From Gigaspora rosea (taxonomy: Eukaryota > Glomeromycota > Glomeromycetes > Diversisporales > Gigasporaceae): a stretch of 64,000 nt of DNA. The notes beneath the pieces are model-generated. The model was given only the letters and a program-made list of their open reading frames with translations. It had not been told where the DNA came from and ran no database searches. The stretch lies in the NCBI GenBank assembly GCA_003550325.1, contig QKWP01000619.1, positions 62,001 to 126,000 of the forward strand. The letters are read 5' to 3'. This document shows positions 33,301-44,961 of the stretch, piece by piece; position 1 is the first letter of the stretch, and every line of letters starts with the position of its first letter. A program made the position numbers and the translations under genes.

Positions 33301-34289
33301 AGTTGGAATTAGTAATGACTTATAGGAAGTTAGCATTTTAACATAGAAAGATTAGGCCTGTAATGATATTCCCATACATTTTTCAATAAAGTCATCTGAT
33401 CAGGCAATAATAATTTACGATTATTTAAATACTTGCTATTAAGTACAGCTACATTAATTTAGCGGTGAGCATAAAGATTATATATCAATTGGTAGAATTA
33501 AAATCAATAACAAGCTCACAATTCAAATTCATAAATGCATGTTAAATCATTTATTTTATCCAGTGAGTATATGATAAAAGATTATTTATTAATAAGTGGA
33601 ATTAAAGTCGGCAACAAGTTCGCAAATCAAGCTCATAAATATACCTACTTACCACTACGTAAATCATTTATTCGCATTGACTTAGCTGGTAAGTAAAAAG
33701 ATCATTTATTATTCAGTGGAACTAATTAGAAAAACAAGCCCACAAGTTGATCATAAATACCTTACTACTACATGTAAAAATCACATTGATTTGGCCGGTG
33801 AATAAAAAAACTGGATAATTAAAATCAGCAAAGTCGCAATTTAAGTTCATTTATGCTAATTTGGTTGGTTAGTTTAAGTGTCAATTATTAATTGGCTACA
33901 AAACAAGTTCACTTCTCTTACATTAGCTTAGTTGGTGCATATAATAATAAATTTGCTTTAGCATAGATTTCTGTGGAGAACATTTATTGGCTGATATACT
34001 AAAAAAAAAAAAATTTTTAGTTTCCCACCCCACTAACCCGGCCGGGTTATAAAAACCAACTATATAAGTTTGTATGGCCTAATATCAAATTTTTCATAAC
34101 GACAATAACAAAATATTGAAATGAGATTAATAACTATATAATTAAAATTATTTAAGTTCTGGAAAAAATATTTTGAATAAGAAAGGTTTTTAAAATAAAA
34201 AATATACCTGCAGTTAATAAAGTAAGCATAATGTATCTAAAAATTATAAAAAAAATAAATAAATAAGATTTTAAATAATTCATTATAAT

Positions 34290-34690
34290 TGCTAGAGTTT
34301 GGACCGTCAACCGCATATACGGATATCCGTACATATCCGGATGCTATGAATATCTCACTAGTAAGAAATCCGTAGTTAAAGATTACCCAATAAGATCTGG
34401 GTTGTCTACTGATCCGAATTATACTTAATTTAGTCAAAATTTTGAAATTACACCCTGGTGTTATTTTGCGACAATACAGTAAGCATTTATGCCTTGATTT
34501 GAGGACCAAAATAACACGAATAAAATGATAGCAAGTAATTTATAGGCTAGATTATCCGGTTTATCCGGATATTTGTATGATTCAGAAGGGGTTTATCTGG
34601 ATATCGCAATTTAAAAATTGATAGTTATCCGAATACAGCTTTTATAAAATGGATAATATAAAATGGGCTCCAGATATCCAGGTCCAATCA
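34290..34690. other. Possible MITE with ccggatat repeats
   Basis: The word atccggat/ggatatccg recurs at about 34317-34345 and 34555-34635. Loose inverted ends (tttggaccgtc; ggtccaatc) bracket it. No coding sequence is supported; two short minus-strand frames cross the repeat. Confidence 0.35.
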
Positions 34691-34695
34691 CTAAG

Positions 34696-34856
34696 GGAAG
34701 TGCCGTTTATTACGTAATTTATTTTTATTAGAAGGTCATATCCTCTCCCCCCTCCATGATCTAATTAGCAGCCAATTATAATTTTTATATATAATGTATA
34801 GACGTGATAGACTGCTAACCCCCCCTCCTTGAAATTATGTAATAAATAGCACCTCT
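34696..34856. mobile_element. Small MITE, ~160 bp, 25-bp TIRs
   Basis: Left ggaagtgccgtttattacgt (from 34696) and right, inverted, agaggtgctatttattacat (to 34856) match closely. The interior is C-rich/AT-rich. No ORF. Confidence 0.7.
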
Positions 34857-36065
34857 TTAATAATTGCTGTTTTTACGCATATTCAACTCCTTTATTATAC
34901 TTAAGTACTTCATTAGTTTGATCAAAAAGATTGACTTTTGCCAACACTATAAATAAAAGAATTTATGTTAAATAGCATCAAAAATATCTCAATTATTAGA
35001 TTAATCAATTTTTACCAAGTGATGGGCAAAGAAATGTAAGAATAAAAAGTGGTAGGGTTAGCAGTAATTCCAAACAAATTCGTATCTTTTCAGATATTAA
35101 GTTTTGTAAAAATTATATAACATAAAGACATAGATGGAAAGGTTATATAATGCAGTGGAAATGAAAAAAGCAAAACCTTTATATCACTAGATAATTAATT
35201 TCACAATCAATGCTAATTAATTTTGCAATTTTTGTTTATGTTGATAAAATGGATATTTTAATTTTCATTTATTTTATAATTGGCATTTGCAAGCTAAAAT
35301 TCAATGAATTGATTAAATGTGAATAAAATTAAAATTGAATACCAATATAATAAAATCTTGGGTTTTACCTTTTGTAAAATATTTTTGGTTGTATGCAAAG
35401 ATTAAATTGAGCAATTAAAATTGTCAATTTGCAAAAACTAGAGCTATTTTTATTAAATATTTTAGCAATTTAACATCTGAAAAGAAAATCAATTTTTTTT
35501 AAAATTATTTTTACAATAAATTAACAACTTAAATTTCAAATTTAGGATTTTATAATTTTTTTTAATTAGATTATAGTTATTGGTTGCTTACTTTTATAAT
35601 CAGTATTTTATGCTACCTAAACCAATTCAAGATTGAAGAATTATAAATGTTTATTTAAAGAATTATAAATGTTTATTTAAAAAATGGAATAAAAGATGCC
35701 TTGTGTACACGAATTGTACGCACTTCCTTCAATACTGCAATAGTTTGAGTGAAGAATATTTTTTTTATATAATTTGACAATATAATTTAGTACATAAATT
35801 TTATTTTAACCAGTCAAACTCTAAACTCAGGTGAAATTGCCTCTACTAGCTAACATAATCAATAAAATTATTCCATATCTAACTTAAATTATCCATAATT
35901 TCTGGCTGAAGTTGTCACTAAATCCAGCTGAAATATCGAAATTACTATCACTTAAATCTAACCAAAATTATCTCAAATTTGTGTCAAAATTATCTCTGAA
36001 TTTCAAATGAAAAATGTATATTGGTCAATATTTGATGAAATCCAAATGTGTATCTGAATGAGAAA
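34857..36065. other. Spacer, no gene seen
   Basis: AT-rich. A direct duplication of gaattataaatgtttattt lies near 35638-35680. Nothing else can be supported. Confidence 0.5.
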
Positions 36066-37362
36066 TTAGTGATCAAATTGATTAATTTTATTACTGAAGT
36101 ATTTTTTGTGATTTTTGAAAAGAGCATTTGCTAATATCTTTATATTTTCAAAATCATAATAATCATCAAAAACATCCAATGAGGTTAAAGTGCTATTTTT
36201 GTGAAGAGTATCTGCTAATACTCATACTTCTTTTGAACCAAATTGATTATATAAAAGATTCAAATAAGTTAAAGAATTGTTTTCGCAAAGAGCATTTGCT
36301 AATCCATTTATTCCCTCAAAACTGACTTTATTTGATGAAAGATCCAAAGAAGCTAAAGTGTTGTTTTTGCATAGAGAATTTGCCAACTCTTTTACTCCCT
36401 CAGAACCAAGTTCGCAATTTTAAGATTTAGAGAAATCAAAAAAAAGTTACTGTAAAGTGCTCTGATATTTTGCTTTTACACCTTCAGAACCAAGTTTATT
36501 TAATGAAAGATCCCAAAGTAGTTAAGGAGTTATTTTTGCCAAGAGCAAATGCTATCTTTTTTATACCATTAAAACTAAGTTGATTATTTCGAAGTTCCAA
36601 AGATTTTAAAGTTGTATTCTTGCAGAGAGCACTAGCTAATACCTTCACACTCTTAAAATCAAGTCGATTAGTTAAAAAAATTAAAGAACTCAAAGAAGTA
36701 GTTGTGTGAAGAGAAGGTGTAAATTTTTTACAAATTTCAGAATCAAGAATATTAAAGTCAAGATTTACAGAAGTCAAACCATTGTTTTCAAAAAGAACTT
36801 CTAAAACCTTTTTTTTGCTCTTATCATCAAGTAGTATAAATCCACTTAAATCCAATTCTTTAAGATTTTTACATTTTCATAGAAACATTATAATCAAAGA
36901 ACTTATGATAGAATTATTAAATCTCACATATTTAAGCCAATCCTTGACTCCATCATCTAGATCAAAAGCAGAAACTTTTTTAATATAAGTTAAGTATTCA
37001 AATAATAGTTTTGTATTACTTGGAATTGTAATTTTAAATTGCGTATTAAATTCTGAAAGAAAAAACTTTCGTTTATTTGCATTTAATCCTGAAAGAAATA
37101 ACTTTTGTTCATTTGCATTTAAACTTGAAAAAAATAGCTTTAGTTCATTTGCATTTAATCCTGAAAAAATAACTTTAGTTTATTTGCATTTAATTCTTGA
37201 AGAAATTTTCTAATAAGCTTTCCCTTTTTAAAACAAGGTTCCTCCTACAATATTGGCACAGTAATTCTACACCAATGGCGATTTACAAGAAAACAGGCTT
37301 CCTTGATCTTTTTGAAGGAATTCTAATATTTTTAAAAGATATTCGGTAGGGAATGAAATCAT
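36066..37362 (-). pseudogene. F-box/LRR protein pseudogene
   Basis: The minus-strand ATG at 37362 opens MISFPTEYLLKILEFLQKDQ, followed in a shifted frame by LVNRHWCRITVPIL. This is an F-box-like N-terminus of the kind common in Rhizophagus. After a region of 48-bp tandem repeats comes FEYLTYIKKVSAFDLDDGVK. Then there are about six leucine-rich repeats of ~28 aa of the ribonuclease-inhibitor type (LANALCKNTTL and LANSLCKNNTLASLDLSSN patterns). The central LRR part (36855-36496, 119 codons) is open. F-box proteins recruit substrates to SCF ubiquitin ligases and LRRs bind the substrate (family knowledge). Lesions: frameshift and TAG within the F-box, stops in the repeat block, TGA near 36860-36880, a frameshift at ~36500 and TGA at 36232-36234. 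Confidence 0.7.
37030..37215 (-). repeat. 48-bp tandem repeat, about four copies
   Basis: Units around tttgcatttaatcctgaaa and aactttagttca encode the repeated peptide SGLNANE/NANK in the F-box/LRR pseudogene. Copy-to-copy indels break the reading frame. Confidence 0.7.
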
Positions 37363-38537
37363 TTTAAAAAATTTTTTTGTGATTCGAAATTTTTATTCTT
37401 CAACATCGAACAGAGTCACTATTTATAATTTGGAATTAATTCCATTCAGTAAAAGACCCCATTTCTTTGTTTCAGCAATGTTCATTGTGAAAACAACTTT
37501 ATTATATGTGCTTGCCACTTGTTTTAGAATCGTTTAAATTATTACGCAAAACGTCTATGCTATTAAATAAAGTAAGGATATTAAACATCAGAAAATGGAG
37601 TATGAATGAGTATAATATAATAATTTAAATAATATATTTAATACATATATTATAATTTAAGTAATAATACAATATATATGCAATATGTAGAATAAGATAT
37701 TTAGTAGCACGTAAATGTTATTTATGAATCCATTTGAATCAAAGATTCGCGTATGGCTAGATTCTTACAGAATGTACTAGATAATTCTAAAATGCATAGT
37801 TAATGACGTTAATACAAGAATAATCAAATGTTTATTTATTGTCTTTAATTACTTTTTATAAATGGCATCATATAACTTCTTGATAATATTTTTTTATTTA
37901 CATTAGCATAACAATATCTTTAATTATTAAATCATATTAATTACCTTTTGAGGACATCAACTGTAAACATCATCAGCTCAATGTACCGTATGTACCGTTT
38001 CTTGTCCATTAATTCCTTAAAGAAAAGAATACCGGTAATATATTTTTAAAACAAACAGATTTTCAAATTTACAATCTTTTAGGATGTATACAACATGTTC
38101 AAAATATGGATCGCAACTATTATACGTAATATTAATAATTTTAGTTTAATATAACTACGTATAATATTATTTTTATCAGTTATTATAATTATGTACTGTC
38201 CATTTCTTCTTTATATTCATCTTCATAACTCTATGACTTTAAACTAGCTGATTTTTTTCACCTTTTTACCACAATGTAATATGAGTTTAATTTAGATTAG
38301 CCAATTTTGTCATAAGAAATTGGGTTGAATCTTGAATCATCACACTTATTCATAATATAAATAGAAATATAAAACTTCAATTTTAATGATTTGCTTTATT
38401 TCTTTAAGTTTGTACTGTAATAAAAAATTTATGTATTACTTTAAACTAGTATTATCAGAATCATTCCTAAGTTAAGTGAAAAAATCAGACAAAATTATCA
38501 GTAAGAAGGGCTTGATGTTTTTAATAAAAATCAGCTA
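37363..38537. other. Spacer, no gene seen
   Basis: AT-rich. No supported gene or repeat. Confidence 0.5.
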
Positions 38538-39035
38538 CTAATAGGTTATTTTCATTAAATAATTATAAAACTTAAAATCAGCTTCTAATTTATGTAATAA
38601 GTTATTTCTTGTAACATGCTTAAGCTGTTGAAGTGCATCAGTTTTATCTAGTTTGCCAGTTTTATCCATTTTATAAGTAATCATCAGATCTCCAGTAATA
38701 ACATTTAATTCTTTTTCTGTTTTTAATACAAGATTATCTTTCATAGCATATTGAATTTAATCACTGCTATCATAATAAGAAAGAAAATCTTCATTAATTG
38801 TCGCAGCATATAAATGTTCTTTTTAAAAGCCTTCATGATTGATTTTTGTGTTTGAATTATATCTGAAGCTCTACAATCTAAAAAATGAATATTAAAAATA
38901 AATCTTGAAATAGAACATCTAACATAAGGAGTATTATTTTATCAAATCTCTATATTGAATAATAATTTTATGGCCTTCTATACATTTGTCTCTAATAATT
39001 TTAATAATACGAACTTGTTTAATTGTAATAGTAAT
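38538..39035 (-). pseudogene. Hypothetical protein remnant
   Basis: Consecutive minus-strand pieces read as protein: KQVRIIKIIRDKCIEGHKI (near 39020), TPYVRCSISRFIFNIHFLD and ASDIIQTQKSIMKAFK (38930-38830), INEDFLSYYDSSD (to TAA at about 38760), and finally 68 codons beginning MKDNLVLKTEKELNVITGD to 38538. They need at least two frameshifts and one stop to be joined, so this is a decayed gene. No family is recognised. Confidence 0.4.
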
Positions 39036-40385
39036 TATAGAATTGATTAATCAAATAGAGTATTCCTTACTGGATTGACATAATTCACTAAATTTATGCA
39101 AATTAAAATATTTGTTTAAATTAAACATGCAACAATACTTTCCACTTTCAAATGTGCAACAATACTTTAAACTAGCACTATATTGTATAAAAATAAGAGT
39201 GTCATAGTAAAAGATAATACAAATTGTAACCTGAAAATTAATTATTTTTAAATTCGAAGAATTTATGTTGTGAAATGAGAAAGTGAAGATTATCTAAAAC
39301 AATAATTTCTTCAATAATTTTGATCTGAAATCAGAAAACAAAAAAATACTATTAATTTTAAATATTCAATTTTTCAATTTATTGTTTATATTAGATTGCA
39401 AACAAAAGATTTTTGTGATGTACTTGATTTGCAACTGATAATTGTGCACCCCAGAGATTTTTGAAAATTTCATATTAAATTAATTAAAATTTCAAGCATC
39501 AGCTGATTTTAAGCATCAGCCGCAACATTTATTATTGTTAATTTAATATTTATTTATTGGATGTTGAGACCGTTGAAAATGTAGAGTAAGCAGGAGAGCA
39601 ACTTGAACTTCGTTCTGCACTAGATTTCTAAGAAAAGAAAAACCCAAATTATTTATTTTTAAACCATTTCGCTTGCCTTTTCAAGATTTATTCAAAGTAA
39701 ATTTACCATTCGAATGCATATAAAGAAATCCTATACTTGGTGGTTGACAAGTTTTTCATAGAGTTTCTGGGATGGATAATTCTGAAGCACATAAATGGCT
39801 AGGAAAACTATGATATTCAAGAATTACTATATAACTGCTAAATATGTTACTATCAACTAGGAATATTATAAATATTAATGTAAATTTGATATTCTTTTAT
39901 TGAATTAAATGATTGGCTTTGAATATAATATACATAGAGCAGAGTTCATACAATTTTAAAAACTTTCGATTGAAAAGATTTTTTTAAAAAAATAAACTGT
40001 AAATTATGTAACTAAAATTAGGTTTAATAAAAATAGCTATCAAATAATCCAGGTTATTTGTAAGCCCGATCATAGTAGGATACTGAATAATTAATTTTTT
40101 TTACTACCGTGATTTTTGAAACCTATATAATCTTTTGAATATAAAATTTTGAACCTTTAGTATTAACTGTTATAAAATAAGGTCAATTTTTTTTAAACTA
40201 TAATAATGGTTACAGTTTTACAAAAGATACTAATTATCGCAATGTAACAACCATTTTACAAATATTTTGAATAGTAATAACACTACAGATTGTGTGACAT
40301 ATCTTTGACTAATAATGTTATATTGTATCGTTTTGCATTTTTTTTCTTTTTAGGATTTAACCATTTCTTTAATATTATCACAAAT
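39036..40385. other. Spacer upstream of the membrane-protein gene
   Basis: AT-rich and without a gene. The segment 40251-40336 is copied after the N at 40602 (see the assembly note). Confidence 0.5.
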
Positions 40386-41139
40386 ATGTCTAATAATACA
40401 CCAAATAGGAATTCTGAAATTCCTTTAGAATTAAAAAAATATTTAAATAGTTTGAGTAAAAATCAACAAAAATTTTATGATACTTCTGTTGACAAAATTA
40501 ATTTTTTAAAGCAATTCGGAAAGAACGTAAAAAATGGGTATGTTTGTAAATAAGCATGCATTTGATAATTGTTGAAGATTATTATACAGTAATAATATCC
40601 TNACCATTTTACAAATATTTTGAATAGTAATAACACTACAGATTGTGTGACATATCTTTGACTAATAATGTTATATTGTATCGTTTTGCATTTTTTTGTA
40701 TGTTTGTAAATAAGCATGCATTTGATAATTGTTGAAGATTATTATACAGTAATAATATCCTTCTTTTTTTGTAAAATAGAAGTTAGCTATAAACGCTTCT
40801 TTTACTGTACTCACTATTCTTGTGACAATCGCTATTAATGCTGTTGCTAAAATCTTTAATAATGATAAATATATAAATAAATTTGTTCTGATTCTAAACT
40901 GTATTGTCTTTGGAATTCAAGCTTTCACTATAATAAGTGTACCTGTAAATGAAGGTATTTTTGATAATAAAACCTGGACTCAAGTAGTATTGATTTTAAT
41001 TCTGACAATTATTGGAATATTGCTAGCAATATTTCTAGGCATTTATGTTCTCCCTGCATCTGTCACAATTTCCTGGATTGTAGTCGGTGTATTAGGTTCT
41101 AATCTTTTTCTTCAAGCTTTTGAATATTTTTTAGAATGA
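40386..41139 (+). CDS. Small multi-pass membrane protein, two exons
   Basis: Exon 1 is 40386-40526 (47 codons from an ATG after caaat). The intron is 40527-40779 (GTAAAA..AAAATAG). Exon 2 is 40780-41139. The phases match and give 166 aa. The N-terminal ~50 residues are polar (LKKYLNSLSKNQQKFYDTSV). Exon 2 encodes about four hydrophobic spans: ASFTVLTILVTIAINAV, FVLILNCIVFGIQAFTIISV, TQVVLILILTIIGILLAIFL and ISWIVVGVLGSNLFL. No signature of a transporter family is recognised; it is probably a lineage-specific membrane protein. Most of the intron is a duplicated block next to an N, so the true intron is likely near 95 bp. Confidence 0.65.
40602..40602. other. Assembly gap (single N) inside a duplicated block
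   Basis: Sequence A (40251-40336, starting accattttacaaatatttt) is repeated at 40603-40697. Sequence B (40538-40601, gtatgtttgtaaataagc) is repeated at 40698-40761. The second A+B copy lacks the ~200 bp holding exon 1. This pattern is expected when two overlapping contigs from different haplotypes or with an error are joined by a gap. Confidence 0.8.
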
Positions 41140-41473
41140 ATATCTTATTAACTTATTGTTATTTTATTTAAAAATTAATCATATTTATTCAAAGAAATAT
41201 CTGTTATTATTAATAGATTTGAAGCATTAGTGGCTCGGCTTATAATGATAAGTTTCAGGTTAGTGGTATGAGTTGTTATAAAAAACGTTGTTAGCTCGGA
41301 TGGTCAGTTTTGGACAGAAGCGTTAGCAACCCAGCTTATTATGTAAATAGAAAATCTATGTTCTAACAGCTTATTAATTCTGTAAATAGAAAATCTATGT
41401 TCTGATTTAGAAATTGTGCATGTTTAAATATTAATAAAATAGTTGCAAAACGCTGATATTTACGTGGCAAGTC

Positions 41474-42068
41474 GACATATCACATTATTAGAGCGTATTA
41501 ATTACTAAGAAGCTATAATTACTGTATAGATGTCGATCGATTTTTTTGATTATGAATTTAGATATTTGTTAATTTCTATAAACATATACTGTATTTCACG
41601 TAATAACACTCATGAGCGTTATTTCGAAAGTCGTGCCCCAAAATATTATTTATATAGTTTCAAAATAATGCTAGTAAGATTTAAAAAAATGCATCAGAAC
41701 TGGATTTTGTTCTAAGTAAACCTTTCTTCGAGCTTAACAAATGTTGTTTTAAAGAACAACATTTGTTAAGCTCGAAGGAAGGTTTACTTAGTACAAAATC
41801 CAGTTCCGATGCATTTTTATCCCTTACTATAGGGTGTGCACTATTTTTGGATTCATATGGGCATTATTTTGAAACCATAAATAATATTTTGGGGGCACGA
41901 TTTTCGAAATAACACTCATGAGTATTATTACGCGAAATACGGTATATGATTTATAGAAATTAACCAATATCTAGATTCGTAATAAAAATATCGATTGACA
42001 TCTATATAGTAATTATAGCTTTCTTAGTTTAAAAGATGGTAGTAATTAATACCCTCTAATAATATAAT
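41474..42068. mobile_element. Near-perfect palindrome (foldback MITE), ~595 bp
   Basis: Arms of ~280 bp mirror each other around a ~6-bp centre near 41752 (aacaaatgttgtt / aacaacatttgtt). The mirrored order is agctataattact, agatgtc..atcgat, atttctataaa, tgtatttc.cgtaataa, ctcatgag.gttatttcgaaa, gcatc.gaactggatttt, aagtaaacct, tcgagcttaacaa. The arms are highly similar, so it is probably young. A 61-codon frame inside the left arm is not a gene. Confidence 0.85.
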
Positions 42069-42402
42069 ATATAGACTTGGTTTTTTTTACTATTAAAAAT
42101 ATCAAAACTCTATTGTATAAAGTGAAAGCGTCACTAGGTGATATCAATTGATAGCGATATATGTGGAGCGTTATTTTGAGATGATACGGCAAGACTTATT
42201 TACTTTGTTTAATCATAGAATAAATTCTTTATGTGTATACATTATTGAATTAACTGAATTAAAATTTTTAAGAATTTTGTTTTTCGCGTCCCTAACCCTA
42301 AATTTGTAAAAAAAAACCATTTATTTTGAGGTTATTATTAGTTATCTCAGTGTAATCTTTTCTATCATTTTTAAATTTTGTACTAAAGAAATCATTATTG
42401 AT

Positions 42403-43738
42403 TCATTCTCTCTTGTTCAATAAGTCTATCCCAACTTTCATTCTTTTTTTTCCCACTTGGATTTTGTTATTTGTTTTAATCAATTGATTTTTTGATGGTC
42501 TTGTAGTTGCCATTTTTACGATTTTTGATAATTTTATATCAACAAGTTCAACCTACTCATCGCAATCACCTTCTATTTGAAAGTCAATTAAGCCATCCCA
42601 TTCTTTAGTAACTATATCTGTAGCATTCACCAATATCACAAAACCTTTATGATTATGAACTGCACTAGCAAAGTCTTTTATAAAAGCTTTTACATCAGGA
42701 ATTCTTAAAGATGTTTCCATTATTATCAAACAATCAGCCTTCTTCTTATCGTGTTTTGCTATTTTACCAATTTCTAATCCTTTAGAATGTGAATCACTGT
42801 AAAGGATTACTGTTGCTTTAGATGTCCAATAGTATGATAACGCCTTTCTTGTTCGATCTGTGTGTTTTCTATTTATTGAAGTGTAAATAATTAATCACTA
42901 AATTAAACTACAATTGATAAAAGAAAACAAACCACCATATGCTACCAATTAGAAATAATAGCAACAAACTACCATATGCTACCGATTAGAAATAATAGCA
43001 ACAACCAACTTTGGATCAAAATTTACAGTGATTATGATTTATTTATTTGGGCAAAAAAGATTTGTTATTGTCACTTTTATTTGTTAATATACAGTATTTT
43101 ATATATTTACCTTTCTCTTCACATTCGGGGCAATTTGATGCCTCACCTTGCTCAAAAATATTATGAAATTGCTGTGTAAAATGATAATATTTGTGCAAAC
43201 GTTGCCAAGGTTCCATGTAATTGAACTACTTGAGCTTGATAATTTTTAACTCTTTCAAATTGCCAATCCACATTTAATCCCACTAATTCTTCAAGACTAT
43301 CTATATTTTGTGCACATATTCTTTTTAATTTTTTCATATCTGCCAATTTTTTTATTAAAAAATGAGTGACAATAGGTTTAGCATTTACAATTAATTCTTT
43401 TAATTCACCCATGAAAAGATTAAATGCTTCAGTAGATTCATTGGTTTTAAGTAAATTAGCATCAAATACATCTTTGCCTAAATGAAAGGTACCTGAATAT
43501 TGATGTTTAATCTTACCATAAAGACCATTTGAGCTTCTAAAGTCCTATCGGTTACGTTTATAAGGAAATATTTTAATTGCCATTTCAATAGACGAGAAAT
43601 GCATTAATAGATTACTCCACCAGTACAAGAAATACCAGCTAGATAATTATAATACACCGTTTTGCATGTGCTACGTGTCTATTTACTTCACGGAGTAGAG
43701 AACAATTTTTTTGACTTAAGATTTAATTTTACTATGTT
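42403..43738 (-). pseudogene. Sirtuin (Sir2-family deacetylase) pseudogene, copy 1
   Basis: Minus strand. The first exon remnant (43738-43640) holds a damaged AGISCTGG Rossmann-loop motif. After an intron (about 43625-43550, GTAATC..GATAG) come DFRSSNGLYGK, then KKLKRICAQNIDSLEELVGL (NAD-binding QNID) and the catalytic-His motif VVQLHGTLA. Next are FEQGEASNCPECEEK (second zinc Cys pair), an intron starting GTAAATA, and the C-terminal part with KADCLIIMETSLRIPDVKAF. The pattern resembles fungal Hst3/Hst4-like NAD-dependent histone deacetylases. Lesions: a base lost in TGAG; a frameshift that destroys the first zinc Cys pair after HGTLA (near 43190); GTSL changed to ETSL; a TAG near 42550. A paralogous remnant lies at 58978-63290. 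Confidence 0.8.
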
Positions 43739-43950
43739 TTGGAAATTGGGATTCTTTTTAGTTATTTTTTTGATACTATTTTAAATTGAAATTATATATA
43801 TTTTATTGCTCTGGGTATATTAACGGACTATTTTTTTTCTGACCGTAAAGATTTAATTCTATTGTTAAGAATTTGGACATCTTTTTATATTTTTACCAAG
43901 AACTCTTTTTAATCATTCTTTTAAGACACTTTTTACATATATTTCAGGGC

Positions 43951-44145
43951 ACTTTAAAAACACAGAACCCAGTAATCATCACATCACGCAGAAGCTTGCA
44001 ATGACATTATTTGTTTACTAGCATTAACAAATTGGCTTAAACTGTGATATCACCTAACCCTAACACTAACCCTAATTTAGGCTGAGCATTTAATCATATA
44101 ATGTGATTACCAAGAATATATCACTGGGTTTCGTGTTCTTGAAAC
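43951..44145. mobile_element. MITE copy 1 with telomere-like core
   Basis: ~195 bp with inverted ends (aaaaacacagaacccag; ctgggtttcgtgttctt). The interior holds cctaaccctaacactaaccc. It is homologous to 44452-44652. Confidence 0.65.
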
Positions 44146-44451
44146 TACTCATATTTCGAATATATTATTCTTAGTACAAGTTGAAGTCTTTGAATATATT
44201 ACTTACAATAATAAATTTAATTCTATTAATTGTTTGCATGTAAACCTTAGCTATTCTTGTGAATATATTTTGATCATCTAAAAAAATTCTTTGGAAAACA
44301 TAATATTATTTAAGAATGTACCCGGATTTTTGAAACACAAGAATAATTTTAAAAGCAAAGGTAATTAGTAATCCTGGTACAAATAGTGATGAAGTTTAGT
44401 ATAGATATTCTATTAAAGGGAATAAAAAAGTGCGTGAGGACCAAAAGTGGG

Positions 44452-44652
44452 ACACTTGAAGAACAGAGAAGCCAGTAATCATCACATAATGTGAAATCAT
44501 GCAATTACTTCATTTGTTTGCTAGCACTAAACCAATTAGCCCAAGCTATACCTTCATCTAACCCTAACACCAACCCTAACATAGGCCGAATGCATAATCA
44601 TGTGATTGTGATGATTATGAAGATATCACTGGGTTCCTTGATCTTCAAACTT
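44452..44652. mobile_element. MITE copy 2 with telomere-like core
   Basis: Inverted ends (cttgaagaacagagaagcc; gggttccttgatcttcaa) and the interior ctaaccctaacaccaaccct. It has the same word order as copy 1, at ~75-80% identity by eye. It lies about 300 bp upstream of the kinase start. Confidence 0.65.
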
Positions 44653-44961
44653 CCCTTTAAAAAAATGTAGCTAAGAATGGAAACTACGTATGAATGGAGC
44701 TCATTCCGAATTATTGATAATACTGTATATAACTTATATAAAAGGACTTTCTTTTGTTTATTTATGAGGAGAATTTTATGTACGACATACGTACTCGACA
44801 GTAACAGAGAAGTGTCACTATCGCTATATGACAAGAAATCAAAATTTTGCACGAAAAATCAAAAATGTAAACATATGCTTAAAATGACTAAATTAATAGT
44901 TGCCCAATATTTTACGCTTACATTACTATACTTACCTTTTGTATGTTTTATAAACCTAACC

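Larger units (their letters stand above)
31674..33965. repeat. Degenerate tandem array, units ~115-130 bp, split by ~1.45 kb
   Basis: Units with the order ggtgagtataaaga, ttatttattaattagtgg, aattaaaatcagcaacaagt, cacaattcaagttcataaat occur about twice at 31674-31930. They occur about five times at 33460-33965. The two blocks are separated by unrelated sequence (31930-33380), which includes two palindromic patches. This looks like an old satellite interrupted by insertion. Confidence 0.6.

Noticed and set aside
36128..36325. 65-codon plus-strand frame
   Set aside because: Antisense to clear LRR repeats.
41530..41715. 61-codon frame
   Set aside because: Lies wholly in one arm of the large palindrome.
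44677..44961. N-terminal extension of the kinase from 44677
   Set aside because: Reads through sequence just after a MITE, with odd composition and no homology to kinase N-termini; the ATG at 44962 sits closer to the domain.
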